Origin: an uncultured Solirubrobacterales bacterium
GTDB taxonomy: Bacteria; Actinomycetota; Thermoleophilia; Solirubrobacterales; 70-9
DNA: 33,546 nt
Direction: 5' to 3'
NCBI GenBank assembly: GCA_903891285.1
Contig: CAITDZ010000004.1
Coordinates: forward strand, 1-33,546
The notes below the pieces were generated by a model that saw only the letters and a list, made by a program, of their open reading frames with translations, did not search any database and was not told the DNA's origin. Numbering within the stretch: position 1 is the stretch's first letter; each line of letters begins with the position of its first letter. Shown here one piece after another: positions 9,981 through 17,518 of the stretch. The position numbers and the translations under genes are program-made.

Positions 9981-10484
9981 TTGACCGATCCACGGACAGT
10001 CGTCTGTCCGGGAAGCTACGACCCGGTAACCAACGGCCACCTGGACATCATCACGAGATCGGCCAGCCTGTTCGACAGGGTGGTCGTCGGAGTCGTGAAC
10101 CAGCCGATCCGAAAGCAGAAGACTGCCTTCACGGCAGGAGAGCGGAAGGCCTTCATCGAAGATGCGACTGCCGATCTCGGCAACGTCGAGGTGGCGGTCT
10201 TCTCCAACCTTCTGGTCGATTTCGCGCGCGAGGTCGAGGCGACCGCGATAGTCAAGGGACTTCGTGCGATCTCGGACTTCGAGTACGAATCGGAGATGGC
10301 CCAGCTGAACCACAAGATCGATTCCGGGATAGAGAGCGTCTATGTCTTCGCCCGTCCCGATTACAGCTTCCTTTCCTCCACGGGGGTCAAGGAAATGGCG
10401 ACCTTCGGAGCCGATATTTCGGATCTGGTCCCAGCTCCTGTCGCTGTGGCGCTTGCGGATAGACTCGAGCGCGACCGAAAGTGA
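9981..10484 (+). CDS. coaD: Phosphopantetheine adenylyltransferase
   Basis: CPGSYDPVTNGHLDIITRSASLFD, VKGLRAISDFEYESEMAQLN, FLSSTGVKEMA; TTG start with GAGG upstream. Confidence 0.95.
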   Translation: MTDPRTVVCPGSYDPVTNGHLDIITRSASLFDRVVVGVVNQPIRKQKTAFTAGERKAFIEDATADLGNVEVAVFSNLLVDFAREVEATAIVKGLRAISDFEYESEMAQLNHKIDSGIESVYVFARPDYSFLSSTGVKEMATFGADISDLVPAPVAVALADRLERDRK

Positions 10485-10517
10485 ATGGTCGAGACGGCAG
10501 GGGGACCGCCTGGAAGG

Positions 10518-10587
10518 TCGGTCGGGGCGCTGAAGCCCGGCATGCAGGAAGCCGCCCCCGATTCGGCCGGCCCCGACCGATTCAGCG
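10518..10587. other. Structured intergenic element: 11-bp perfect inverted repeat plus overlapping/crossing 7-bp repeat
   Basis: tcggtcggggc (10518-10528) pairs gccccgaccga (10570-10580); cgctgaa (10528-10534) pairs ttcagcg (10581-10587). Confidence 0.6.
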
Positions 10588-10596
10588 AAAGATGCT

Positions 10597-10602
10597 TAGG
10601 GT
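10597..10602 (+). promoter_or_regulatory. -10 hexamer TAGGGT, 9 nt before ATG 10612
   Basis: TAGGGT-ttatcgcca-ATG. Confidence 0.55.
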
Positions 10603-10611
10603 TTATCGCCA

Positions 10612-11082
10612 ATGGACGTTCTAGTGCTGATCGACAAGCTGGACGATCTCGTCCACAACGCTCGTCCCGTGCCCCTGACCGACCAGGTGAGGGTCGACCG
10701 GGAAGAGATCTACGACCTGCTCGACCAGATGCGGGCAACCATTCCTGAGGAGATAAAGCAGGCGCGTTGGATCGTCAAGGAGCGGCAGGAGATGCTCGAG
10801 GAGGCGAAGCGCGAAGCCGAGCGGGTCGTCCGTGAGGCTCGTGAGCAACAGGCTCGGCTCGTCTCCGACGAGGAGGTAACGAAGCAGGCCGAAAGGGCTG
10901 CCGACGAGATAGTCGAAGACGCGAGGGCTCGTGAGCGGGAGATCCGGCTCGGCGCCGAGGACTATGCCGACGACATCCTCAGCACCCTCGAGGTCAACCT
11001 CGAGAAGTTCACTGCCGCTGTCAGGAGGGGCCGCGACCGGCTTGCCGGGCGCGACGAAGAGCCCCTCGACGAGTCCGAGTAA
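10612..11082 (+). CDS. DivIVA/SepIVA-like (ATP synthase b-like) coiled-coil protein
   Basis: MDVLVLIDKLDDLVHNARPVPLTDQVRVDREEIYDLLDQMRATIPEEIKQARWIVKERQEMLEEAKREAERVV...: charged coiled coil; sits next to DUF177/rnc as SepIVA (Rv2927c) does in mycobacteria. Confidence 0.75.
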   Translation: MDVLVLIDKLDDLVHNARPVPLTDQVRVDREEIYDLLDQMRATIPEEIKQARWIVKERQEMLEEAKREAERVVREAREQQARLVSDEEVTKQAERAADEIVEDARAREREIRLGAEDYADDILSTLEVNLEKFTAAVRRGRDRLAGRDEEPLDESE

Positions 11083-11165
11083 ACCCGGCCGGACGCCTTC
11101 GGCCAGTCAGTAGGATCGTCCCGGGCTCGATCTGAGTCCCGAACTCACGGCTGCCTGGAGGTGCC

Positions 11166-11711
11166 ATGGCCACTGAACGGATAGATCTGGCTGGGCTGGG
11201 ACTGGCCTTCGGAGAGGCATCCTCCGTCGAGGGCACCGTCGCCGTGGATGATGTCGTCCTCGGCGGCCAGGGCTACCGGGTCGAGCCACCTGAGATTCCC
11301 TTCCGACTCGATGTCTCCAGGACGAGCACCGGTTATGCCCTGAGGCTCAGGTTCGACACCGTGATTGCGGGACCCTGCTTCAGGTGCCTGGAACCGGCTT
11401 CAGTCGAAGTTCCGGTCGATGCCCGGGAGGTTGACCAGCCCGAATCGGCGTTCCGGGATCCCGGAGAGGGACCCACGGGGGAAGGTAAGGAGGCCGGCTC
11501 CCCTTACGTCGATTCAGCCGCCGTGCTCGACCTCGCGGGCTGGTCTCGCGACGCCCTGATCCTCGCCCTCCCAGAGAGGATCCTCTGCAGCCCGGATTGC
11601 CCTGGACTCTGTCCCTACTGCGGCAAGGGGCTGGCCGGAGCGGACCCCGAGGAGCACCGTCACGGCGAAGGGGGCGATCCGCGCTGGGAGAAGCTCAGGG
11701 AGCTCGGCTGA
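11166..11711 (+). CDS. DUF177/YceD family protein
   Basis: FDTVIAGPCFRCLEP ... ALPERILCSPDCPGLCPYCGKGL; directly upstream of rpmF. Confidence 0.9.
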   Translation: MATERIDLAGLGLAFGEASSVEGTVAVDDVVLGGQGYRVEPPEIPFRLDVSRTSTGYALRLRFDTVIAGPCFRCLEPASVEVPVDAREVDQPESAFRDPGEGPTGEGKEAGSPYVDSAAVLDLAGWSRDALILALPERILCSPDCPGLCPYCGKGLAGADPEEHRHGEGGDPRWEKLRELG

Positions 11712-11758
11712 GGCCCTTCTCCCTGCCCCCGCGCGGGATGGGGCCAGGCCACTTGCCC

Positions 11759-11764
11759 TAGACT
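11759..11764 (+). promoter_or_regulatory. -10 hexamer TAGACT, 8 nt before rpmF ATG
   Basis: TAGACT-gtcgcgcc-ATG. Confidence 0.6.
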
Positions 11765-11772
11765 GTCGCGCC

Positions 11773-11988
11773 ATGGCCGTACCGAAGAAGAGGACCTCCA
11801 GGGCCCGTCGCGACCGTCGCCGGGCCACCCACCGGGCCGCACGGGCTCGCACGAACCTCTGCCCCAAGTGCTATTCGCCTCGACTCCCGCATCGGGTCTG
11901 CCCGAGCTGCGGGGAATACGCGGGTCGCCAGGTGGTTGCCCCTCCGGTGGTCGAACCGGAGCCGACCGAGCCGGCCACGGACGAGTAG
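11773..11988 (+). CDS. rpmF: Ribosomal protein bL32 (zinc form)
   Basis: MAVPKKRTSRARRDRRRATH...LCPKC...VCPSCGEYAGR. Confidence 0.96.
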   Translation: MAVPKKRTSRARRDRRRATHRAARARTNLCPKCYSPRLPHRVCPSCGEYAGRQVVAPPVVEPEPTEPATDE

Positions 11989-13068
11989 TTGTCCGGATCC
12001 GAACCGGTCGTCGCCCTGGATGGCTTCGGGGTCGAGGGCGGTTTCGACGTCCTCGCGGAAGGCGCCAGGAGGGCGGCCGCTGATGGGATCTCGATCAGGG
12101 TCTTCGGCCCTTCCGATCCGTTGGGGACTCTGTTGGACGGAGCCCCTGGGGTCGAGCTCGTGGAGACCTCGGACTGGATCGCCAACGAGGATGATCCAGT
12201 TCCGGCGGTCCGCTCGCGGCCGGAGGCATCGGTGGTGCGGGCGGTCAGGGATGTCGCCGAGGGACGGGCAGGCGCGATCACCAGTCTTGGTTCGACCGGG
12301 GCAACCATGGCTGCCGCGACCTTTGGCCTCAAACGGATCAAGGGAGTCAAGCGTCCGGCCCTGGCTGCCCAGGTACCGCTACCCGGAAGGACGGTCCTGT
12401 TCCTCGATGTCGGGGCAAACGTCGAAGTAAGGGCTTTGCACCTCGTGCAGTTCGCCTGCCTCGGAGCCTCCTTCATGTCGGCCGTAAAGGGCATCGAGTC
12501 ACCGGAGGTCGGACTACTCTCCGTCGGTGAGGAGAAGGGAAAGGGACGACCGGAGGAGGTCGAGGCCCATGAGCGCCTCGAAGGGCTCACTGGATCCGGG
12601 GATTCCGGTGGGATCCTCCCCCTCCGGTTCATCGGCAATGTCGAGGGGAATGACATTCCCGATGCCTCCGCCGACGTCATAGTCACCGATGGATTCACCG
12701 GGAACGCCGTCCTGAAGGCGATGGAGGGGGCGGTGAGACGGGTGACCGGGGCGATCAGGGGCGCTGCCCGGTCCAGTCCGCTGGCTGCAGCCGGGGGACT
12801 CCTGCTGAAGCCTGCCCTGGGGGGGCTTCGCGACGACCTCCACCCCGACACCACCGGCGGTGCCCTGATGCTTGGGCTCCGGCACGTTGCTGTGGTGGGC
12901 CATGGCGGTTCGGGGCCGGACGGGGTGGCCAATGCCGTTCGCCTGGCAGCGGCATCCGTCGAGGCGGATGCCCCGGGCAGGACCGCGGAGCTGCTCCACC
13001 AGTTCGGCCTCGACCGGCGGGAGGGCAGTTCCTCCGGGGATGCCGGGCCATCCACTGGTGGCACCTGA
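11989..13068 (+). CDS. plsX: Phosphate acyltransferase PlsX (divergent N-terminal signature)
   Basis: LGSTGATMAAATFGLKRIKGVKRPALAA, LDVGANVEVRALHLVQFA, VGLLSVGEEKGKG, GNVEGNDIPDASADVIVTDGFTGNAVLKAMEG. TTG start adjoining the rpmF stop. Confidence 0.88.
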   Translation: MSGSEPVVALDGFGVEGGFDVLAEGARRAAADGISIRVFGPSDPLGTLLDGAPGVELVETSDWIANEDDPVPAVRSRPEASVVRAVRDVAEGRAGAITSLGSTGATMAAATFGLKRIKGVKRPALAAQVPLPGRTVLFLDVGANVEVRALHLVQFACLGASFMSAVKGIESPEVGLLSVGEEKGKGRPEEVEAHERLEGLTGSGDSGGILPLRFIGNVEGNDIPDASADVIVTDGFTGNAVLKAMEGAVRRVTGAIRGAARSSPLAAAGGLLLKPALGGLRDDLHPDTTGGALMLGLRHVAVVGHGGSGPDGVANAVRLAAASVEADAPGRTAELLHQFGLDRREGSSSGDAGPSTGGT

Positions 13069-13081
13069 TAGGAACCCGGGA

Positions 13082-13327
13082 ATGGAGCGATCTGAAGTCA
13101 TGGAGCTGGTCAGGAGCCACTTGTCCGAGGAACTCGACCTTGACCCCACTCGGATCAACGAGGATTCACGCTTCAGGGAAGACTTCGACGCCGACTCACT
13201 CGACCTGTACGAACTGGTCATGGAGCTCGAAGACCGGTACGGGATCTCTGTTTCCGAGCAGGAGGCTGGGGAGATCGAGACGGTCAAGGACGCAGTCGAC
13301 TTTGTCCTGGTCAAGGCGGATTCGTGA
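13082..13327 (+). CDS. acpP: Acyl carrier protein
   Basis: FREDFDADSLDLYELVMELEDRYGI phosphopantetheine (DSL) site; ATG 13082. Confidence 0.92.
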   Translation: MERSEVMELVRSHLSEELDLDPTRINEDSRFREDFDADSLDLYELVMELEDRYGISVSEQEAGEIETVKDAVDFVLVKADS

Positions 13328-14042
13328 CCGGCGCCGCAGCGCGCCCGACCCCGGTCGGGAGTCGCTGCGGGAGCTGATCGGGCAGCTGCCGGACGGGCGA
13401 AGGGATGAGGCGCTCCGGCATACATCCTGGACCAGCGAGCGACTCGGCTCGTACGAGCGCCTTGCCTTCCTGGGCGACAGTGTCCTCGGGCTCTCGGTAG
13501 CGGAATCGCTCCATCGGGACAACCCGACGATGGATGCCGGTGAGCTGACCAAGATCCTCAATCAGGCGGTGAGTGGCGAGGCCTGCTCTGAGGTGGGGAG
13601 GGAGACCGGGATCCCGGAGATGCTCCGGGAGGCAGAACCCGAAGGGGAGGACGGGGGACATACCTCAGCCGCATCGCTACTGGCGGCCGAACGACCGCTC
13701 CCCGAAGTGACGGAGGCCCTGATCGGGGCCTGCTTCCTCGAGTTCGGTTTCGAGCGGACCTCGGCAGCCGTTTCGAACGCCTTCGCGCCCCGCATCGCGC
13801 GAGTCCGTTCGAATCGGACCGACTTCAAGTCAGCGCTTCAGGAGCTTCTCGCCTCGAAGGGAGAGACGGTGTCCTACGAGGTGGTAGCAACCGAAGGCCC
13901 ACCGCACGACCGAACCTATGAGGTCGCTGCAGTGGTGGGCGGTGACGAGGTCGGTCGGGGCTCGGGCCGGAGCAAGAAATCGGCCGGTCAGGCAGCCGCC
14001 GAGGCAGGGCTCGAATTCCTCGAGGAGAGCGGCCCCTCGTGA
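13302..14042 (+). CDS. rnc: Ribonuclease III (altered metal-binding residues)
   Basis: SYERLAFLGDSVLGLSVAE, AGELTKILNQAVS, EALIGACFLEFGF, C-terminal dsRBD (DFKSALQELLASKG...SKKSAGQAAAEAGLEFL). Probable TTG start 13302 (overlaps acpP); no ATG/GTG in frame downstream that keeps the domain. Confidence 0.88.
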   Translation: MSWSRRIRDRRRSAPDPGRESLRELIGQLPDGRRDEALRHTSWTSERLGSYERLAFLGDSVLGLSVAESLHRDNPTMDAGELTKILNQAVSGEACSEVGRETGIPEMLREAEPEGEDGGHTSAASLLAAERPLPEVTEALIGACFLEFGFERTSAAVSNAFAPRIARVRSNRTDFKSALQELLASKGETVSYEVVATEGPPHDRTYEVAAVVGGDEVGRGSGRSKKSAGQAAAEAGLEFLEESGPS

Positions 14043-14050
14043 TCCGAGCC

Positions 14051-14098
14051 CCGTCCCCAAAGGACGGTTCCACCGCTTGGTGTGGCGTCCGACGGGAC
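14051..14098 (+). terminator. Cluster of three short hairpins between rnc and smc
   Basis: CCGTCC-ccaaa-GGACGG (14051-14067), CACC-gctt-GGTG (14071-14082), GTCC-gacg-GGAC (14087-14098). Confidence 0.45.
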
Positions 14099-14116
14099 CG
14101 TAAGCCTTAAGTCCGT

Positions 14117-16453
14117 ATGTTCCTCAAATCGCTGACCATCAATGGCTTCAAGTCCTTCCCCGAGCGGACGGAACTGGAGTTCTCCCCTGGCGTGAGCGTG
14201 ATCATCGGTCCGAACGGCTCAGGGAAGTCGAACATCACCGACGCCGTTCTCTGGGCGCTCGGGGAGCAGAGCCCCGGCGCGGTTCGTGGCGTGACCATGC
14301 AGGACGTGATTTCGGAAGGGGGAGGGTCGATGGGCGCCCGTTCGTCGGCCGAGGTCGAGGTCGTGTTCGAGGCCCCCGACGGCTCCGACTTCTCCGAGAT
14401 CTCGATAAGTCGTCGGCTGACCCGCGACGGGGAGGGGGAGTACAGGCTGAACGGGGCCCGATGCCGCCTCGTCGACGTGATCGAGGTTCTTTCCGACGCC
14501 AACCTCGGCAAGGAGATGCACTCGGTGATCAGCCAGGGTCAGGTCGATTCGATCGTCGGCTCGAAGCCCGCACAGCGGCGGCTCCTGATCGAGGAAGCTG
14601 CGGGACTCGGAAAGTTCAGGCGCAGGCGTCGTCGGTCCGAGCTGAAGCTGAAGGCGACCCGGGAGAACCTCTCCCGGGCACTCGACGTCGAACGCGAGGC
14701 CAAGCGGGCGCTCAGGCCCCTCAAGGAACAGGCCAATGCCGCCGAGATCGGGGCCAAGATCGAGCGGGAAGAGCTCGGCCTCAAGGCGAGGATCATCGCC
14801 GAGGAGATCAGGTTCGGCCAGGATCGCCTCGAGGCCGCGCGGGGTCTCGCCGAGGGAGCCCGCGGTCGTCGATCCAAGCTCGAGGAGAAGCTCGGCGAGG
14901 TATCGAAGCGGAGGACGGCGGCCGAGGAGCGTTTCGCGGACCGCGACCGGCTGAGGACGGAGCTCTGGGAGACGCTCAACGATCTGAGGGGAGCAAGGGA
15001 GCAGGTCCACTTGGCCACCGTCTCGATCTCGGAGCGTGGCCGCTCGCTCGAACCGGGAATCGAACGGCTTCGGCGGGAGCTCGAGCCCCTTTCCCTCGAC
15101 CTCGAGGGAACGGCCGGGGAGCCCGACCGGGCCCGGCGTCTGGTCGATGAGCTCGGTTCAGTCGAGCTCGGCCTCGGAAGGGCCAGTCGCGGCCTCGAGC
15201 GGGCCGGTTCGGAGGGTTCCGAGACGGACCGACTGGCGGGGCTGGCGGAGGTTCATGAAGGGACCCGGGAAGCCCAGGACCACGCTCGTCGGGCGGAGAG
15301 CCTCCTGGGGGAGCGCCATCGGGAGAGGCTGGGTGAACGGCTCGGACGGGCGGAGTCGCTCCAGGGGGCGATTTCCGGCCTTGCCGAAGCCGCGACCGGG
15401 ACGGCCGAAGCCCTCGCTTCGAGGATCGAAGCTGCCGAGCGGACTGCGGTCGGGAGCGACTCGGAAGAGGCCGACGAGATAGCGGCCGAGCTGAGGAAGT
15501 GTTCCGACGAGGAGGTCGAGATCCAGGCCGATCTTCGCAAGGTTGCCGAGGAGGTGACCGAAGCCGAGGTCGAGGCTGCCCAGCTCGAGAACCGGAGGGC
15601 AGAGCGGGTTGCCGAGATCGAGCGAATCGAATCCCGGCTCGGCGAGCCCCTCGAGGAGGCTGGGGAGCCGATGGACGACGAGGAGCGCGAGACGATCGAG
15701 CGCAGGCTCGAGGCGCTGGCCCGCAGGCGTGAGCGGATCGGTCCGGTCAATCCCCTCGCCCAGCGTGAATACGAGGAGGCCCAGGAGCACCACGCCGGGC
15801 TGGTCGAGCAGCGAGAGGATTCCGAGCGGGCGCTTCGCGAACTGGAAGACATCATCCGAGACATCGATACGGAGATGTCCCGCTCCTTCGAGCAGACCTT
15901 CGATGCCGCGGCTGCGAACTTCGAACAGGTGATCGCACACCTCTTTCCCGGTGGCTCGGGCAAGCTGAGGAAAGTCGAGCTCGAGGGGCCGGTCGATCCG
16001 GAGGCGGAAGCTGCCGATCCCGAGGGCGAACCGGATGTAGACGATGTACCCGCACCCGGCGAGCCCAAGTTCGGGGTCGAGCTCGAGGTCACCCCGAAAG
16101 GCAAGAAGACCCGCCAGATGCGTCTGCTCTCTGGTGGCGAGAAGGCACTCACCGCGCTCGGCTTCGTCTTCGCCGTCTTCCTCGCCCGCCCATGCCCCTT
16201 CTACATCCTCGACGAGGTCGAGGCCGCCCTCGATGACGCCAACATCGCCAGGTTCCTCGAACTGGTCGGGGAGTTCTCCACCCGAACCCAGTTCATCATC
16301 GTCACCCACCAGAAACTGACTATGGACGCGGCCGACGTCCTCTACGGCGCGAGCATGGGTGGCGACGGAATCACCAAGGTCGTCTCCCGCCGTCTTCCTC
16401 CTGCCCGGGACGAGGAGTCCGGGGTCGAAGAGCGGCTCGACCGCGCGGCCTGA
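14117..16453 (+). CDS. smc: SMC-family ATPase, short and apparently hingeless (778 aa)
   Basis: MFLKSLTINGFKSF...GPNGSGKSNITDAVLWALGEQSP, VISQGQVDSIVGSKPAQRRLLIEEAAGLGKFR, RIGPVNPLAQREYEE, LLSGGEKALTALGFVFAVF, FYILDEVEAALDDANIARF. Confidence 0.93.
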   Translation: MFLKSLTINGFKSFPERTELEFSPGVSVIIGPNGSGKSNITDAVLWALGEQSPGAVRGVTMQDVISEGGGSMGARSSAEVEVVFEAPDGSDFSEISISRRLTRDGEGEYRLNGARCRLVDVIEVLSDANLGKEMHSVISQGQVDSIVGSKPAQRRLLIEEAAGLGKFRRRRRRSELKLKATRENLSRALDVEREAKRALRPLKEQANAAEIGAKIEREELGLKARIIAEEIRFGQDRLEAARGLAEGARGRRSKLEEKLGEVSKRRTAAEERFADRDRLRTELWETLNDLRGAREQVHLATVSISERGRSLEPGIERLRRELEPLSLDLEGTAGEPDRARRLVDELGSVELGLGRASRGLERAGSEGSETDRLAGLAEVHEGTREAQDHARRAESLLGERHRERLGERLGRAESLQGAISGLAEAATGTAEALASRIEAAERTAVGSDSEEADEIAAELRKCSDEEVEIQADLRKVAEEVTEAEVEAAQLENRRAERVAEIERIESRLGEPLEEAGEPMDDEERETIERRLEALARRRERIGPVNPLAQREYEEAQEHHAGLVEQREDSERALRELEDIIRDIDTEMSRSFEQTFDAAAANFEQVIAHLFPGGSGKLRKVELEGPVDPEAEAADPEGEPDVDDVPAPGEPKFGVELEVTPKGKKTRQMRLLSGGEKALTALGFVFAVFLARPCPFYILDEVEAALDDANIARFLELVGEFSTRTQFIIVTHQKLTMDAADVLYGASMGGDGITKVVSRRLPPARDEESGVEERLDRAA

Positions 16454-16462
16454 GGGGCCGGG

Positions 16463-17470
16463 ATGGCCACGACCTGGGCCGACGTCTTCGAGACGGGGAG
16501 GCCGCCCAGCGCCCTTTCAGAGGGCGAGGGAACCGAGTTGGAACCAGCTCGCAAGGGTGCCTTCGCCCGACTGAGGGAGTCCCTCTCCCGTAGTCGTCGA
16601 GTCCTCGCATCGGAGATCGGCGCGGGCCTGTTCGAGCGGATCGACGCGTCGACCTGGGAGCGCCTGGAGGAGGCCCTGGTAATGGCTGACGTCGGAGTTA
16701 CCGTCACCGCCTCGGTGGTCGCCGACCTCGAACGCGAGGTCGAAGCAGGGGAGGTGGCGGCGACACCCGATGCCGTCAGGGAGCGTCTCGTCGAGCTTCT
16801 CGCGGCCGTCGCCTCGATACCCGTCGGCCCAATCGCCCTCGATGGCGACCCGTCGGTGATCCTCCTGACCGGTGTCAACGGCAGCGGCAAGACGACTTCG
16901 GCCGGCAAACTTGCCTGGCGCTTGAGGGATGAGTTCGGCCTTTCCGTCCTGCTCGGGGCGGCCGATACCTACCGGGCGGCTGCCGGAGAGCAGCTCGAAG
17001 CCTGGGCCGATCGGGCCGGAGCGGGACTCGTCGCATCCCAGCAGGGTGCCGATCCCGGGTCGGTGGCGTTCGATGCGATTGCGGCTGGCAGGGCAAGGGG
17101 CGCCGACGTGGTGATCATCGACACGGCAGGCCGGCTCCAGACCGAGAAGAGCCTGATGGATGAGCTGGCAAAGGTGAGGCGGGTGGTCGAGCGCGAGGCG
17201 CCTGGAGCCCCCCACGGAGCATTTATCTCGATCGACGCGACCACCGGCCAGAACGGCCTCCGCCAGGCAACGGCATTCTCGGAAGCGGTCCCGCTCGATG
17301 GGGTGGTCCTGACCAAGCTGGACGGTTCGGCCAAGGGCGGGATAGCGCTCGCGATCACGTCCGAACTCGGCATCCCCGTCCGGATGGTCGGGGTGGGCGA
17401 GGGGATCGAGGACCTCGCCCCGTTCGATCCCGGGGAATTCGCCCGGGCACTTCTCGATCCGGACGAGTAG
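16463..17470 (+). CDS. ftsY: Signal recognition particle receptor FtsY
   Basis: LLTGVNGSGKTTSAGKLA, GAADTYRAAAGEQL, IIDTAGRLQTEKSLMDEL, VVLTKLDGSAKGG. Confidence 0.95.
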   Translation: MATTWADVFETGRPPSALSEGEGTELEPARKGAFARLRESLSRSRRVLASEIGAGLFERIDASTWERLEEALVMADVGVTVTASVVADLEREVEAGEVAATPDAVRERLVELLAAVASIPVGPIALDGDPSVILLTGVNGSGKTTSAGKLAWRLRDEFGLSVLLGAADTYRAAAGEQLEAWADRAGAGLVASQQGADPGSVAFDAIAAGRARGADVVIIDTAGRLQTEKSLMDELAKVRRVVEREAPGAPHGAFISIDATTGQNGLRQATAFSEAVPLDGVVLTKLDGSAKGGIALAITSELGIPVRMVGVGEGIEDLAPFDPGEFARALLDPDE

Positions 17471-17505
17471 GCCGGGCAACAGCGGGCACTCCCCCGGGCG
17501 GTCGG

Positions 17506-17511
17506 TACGCT
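17506..17511 (+). promoter_or_regulatory. -10 hexamer TACGCT, 7 nt before ffh ATG
   Basis: TACGCT-gggcggg-ATG. Confidence 0.55.
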
Positions 17512-17518
17512 GGGCGGG

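Noticed and set aside
14117-16453. SMC shortened by a frameshift or as a pseudogene
   Set aside because: Single open frame, all ATPase motifs intact on both heads, and coil character kept across the middle; no out-of-frame hinge remnant seen.
14117-16453. Rad50/SbcC-type zinc hook replacing the hinge
   Set aside because: No CxxC in the coil region; only one isolated Cys (RKCSDEE).
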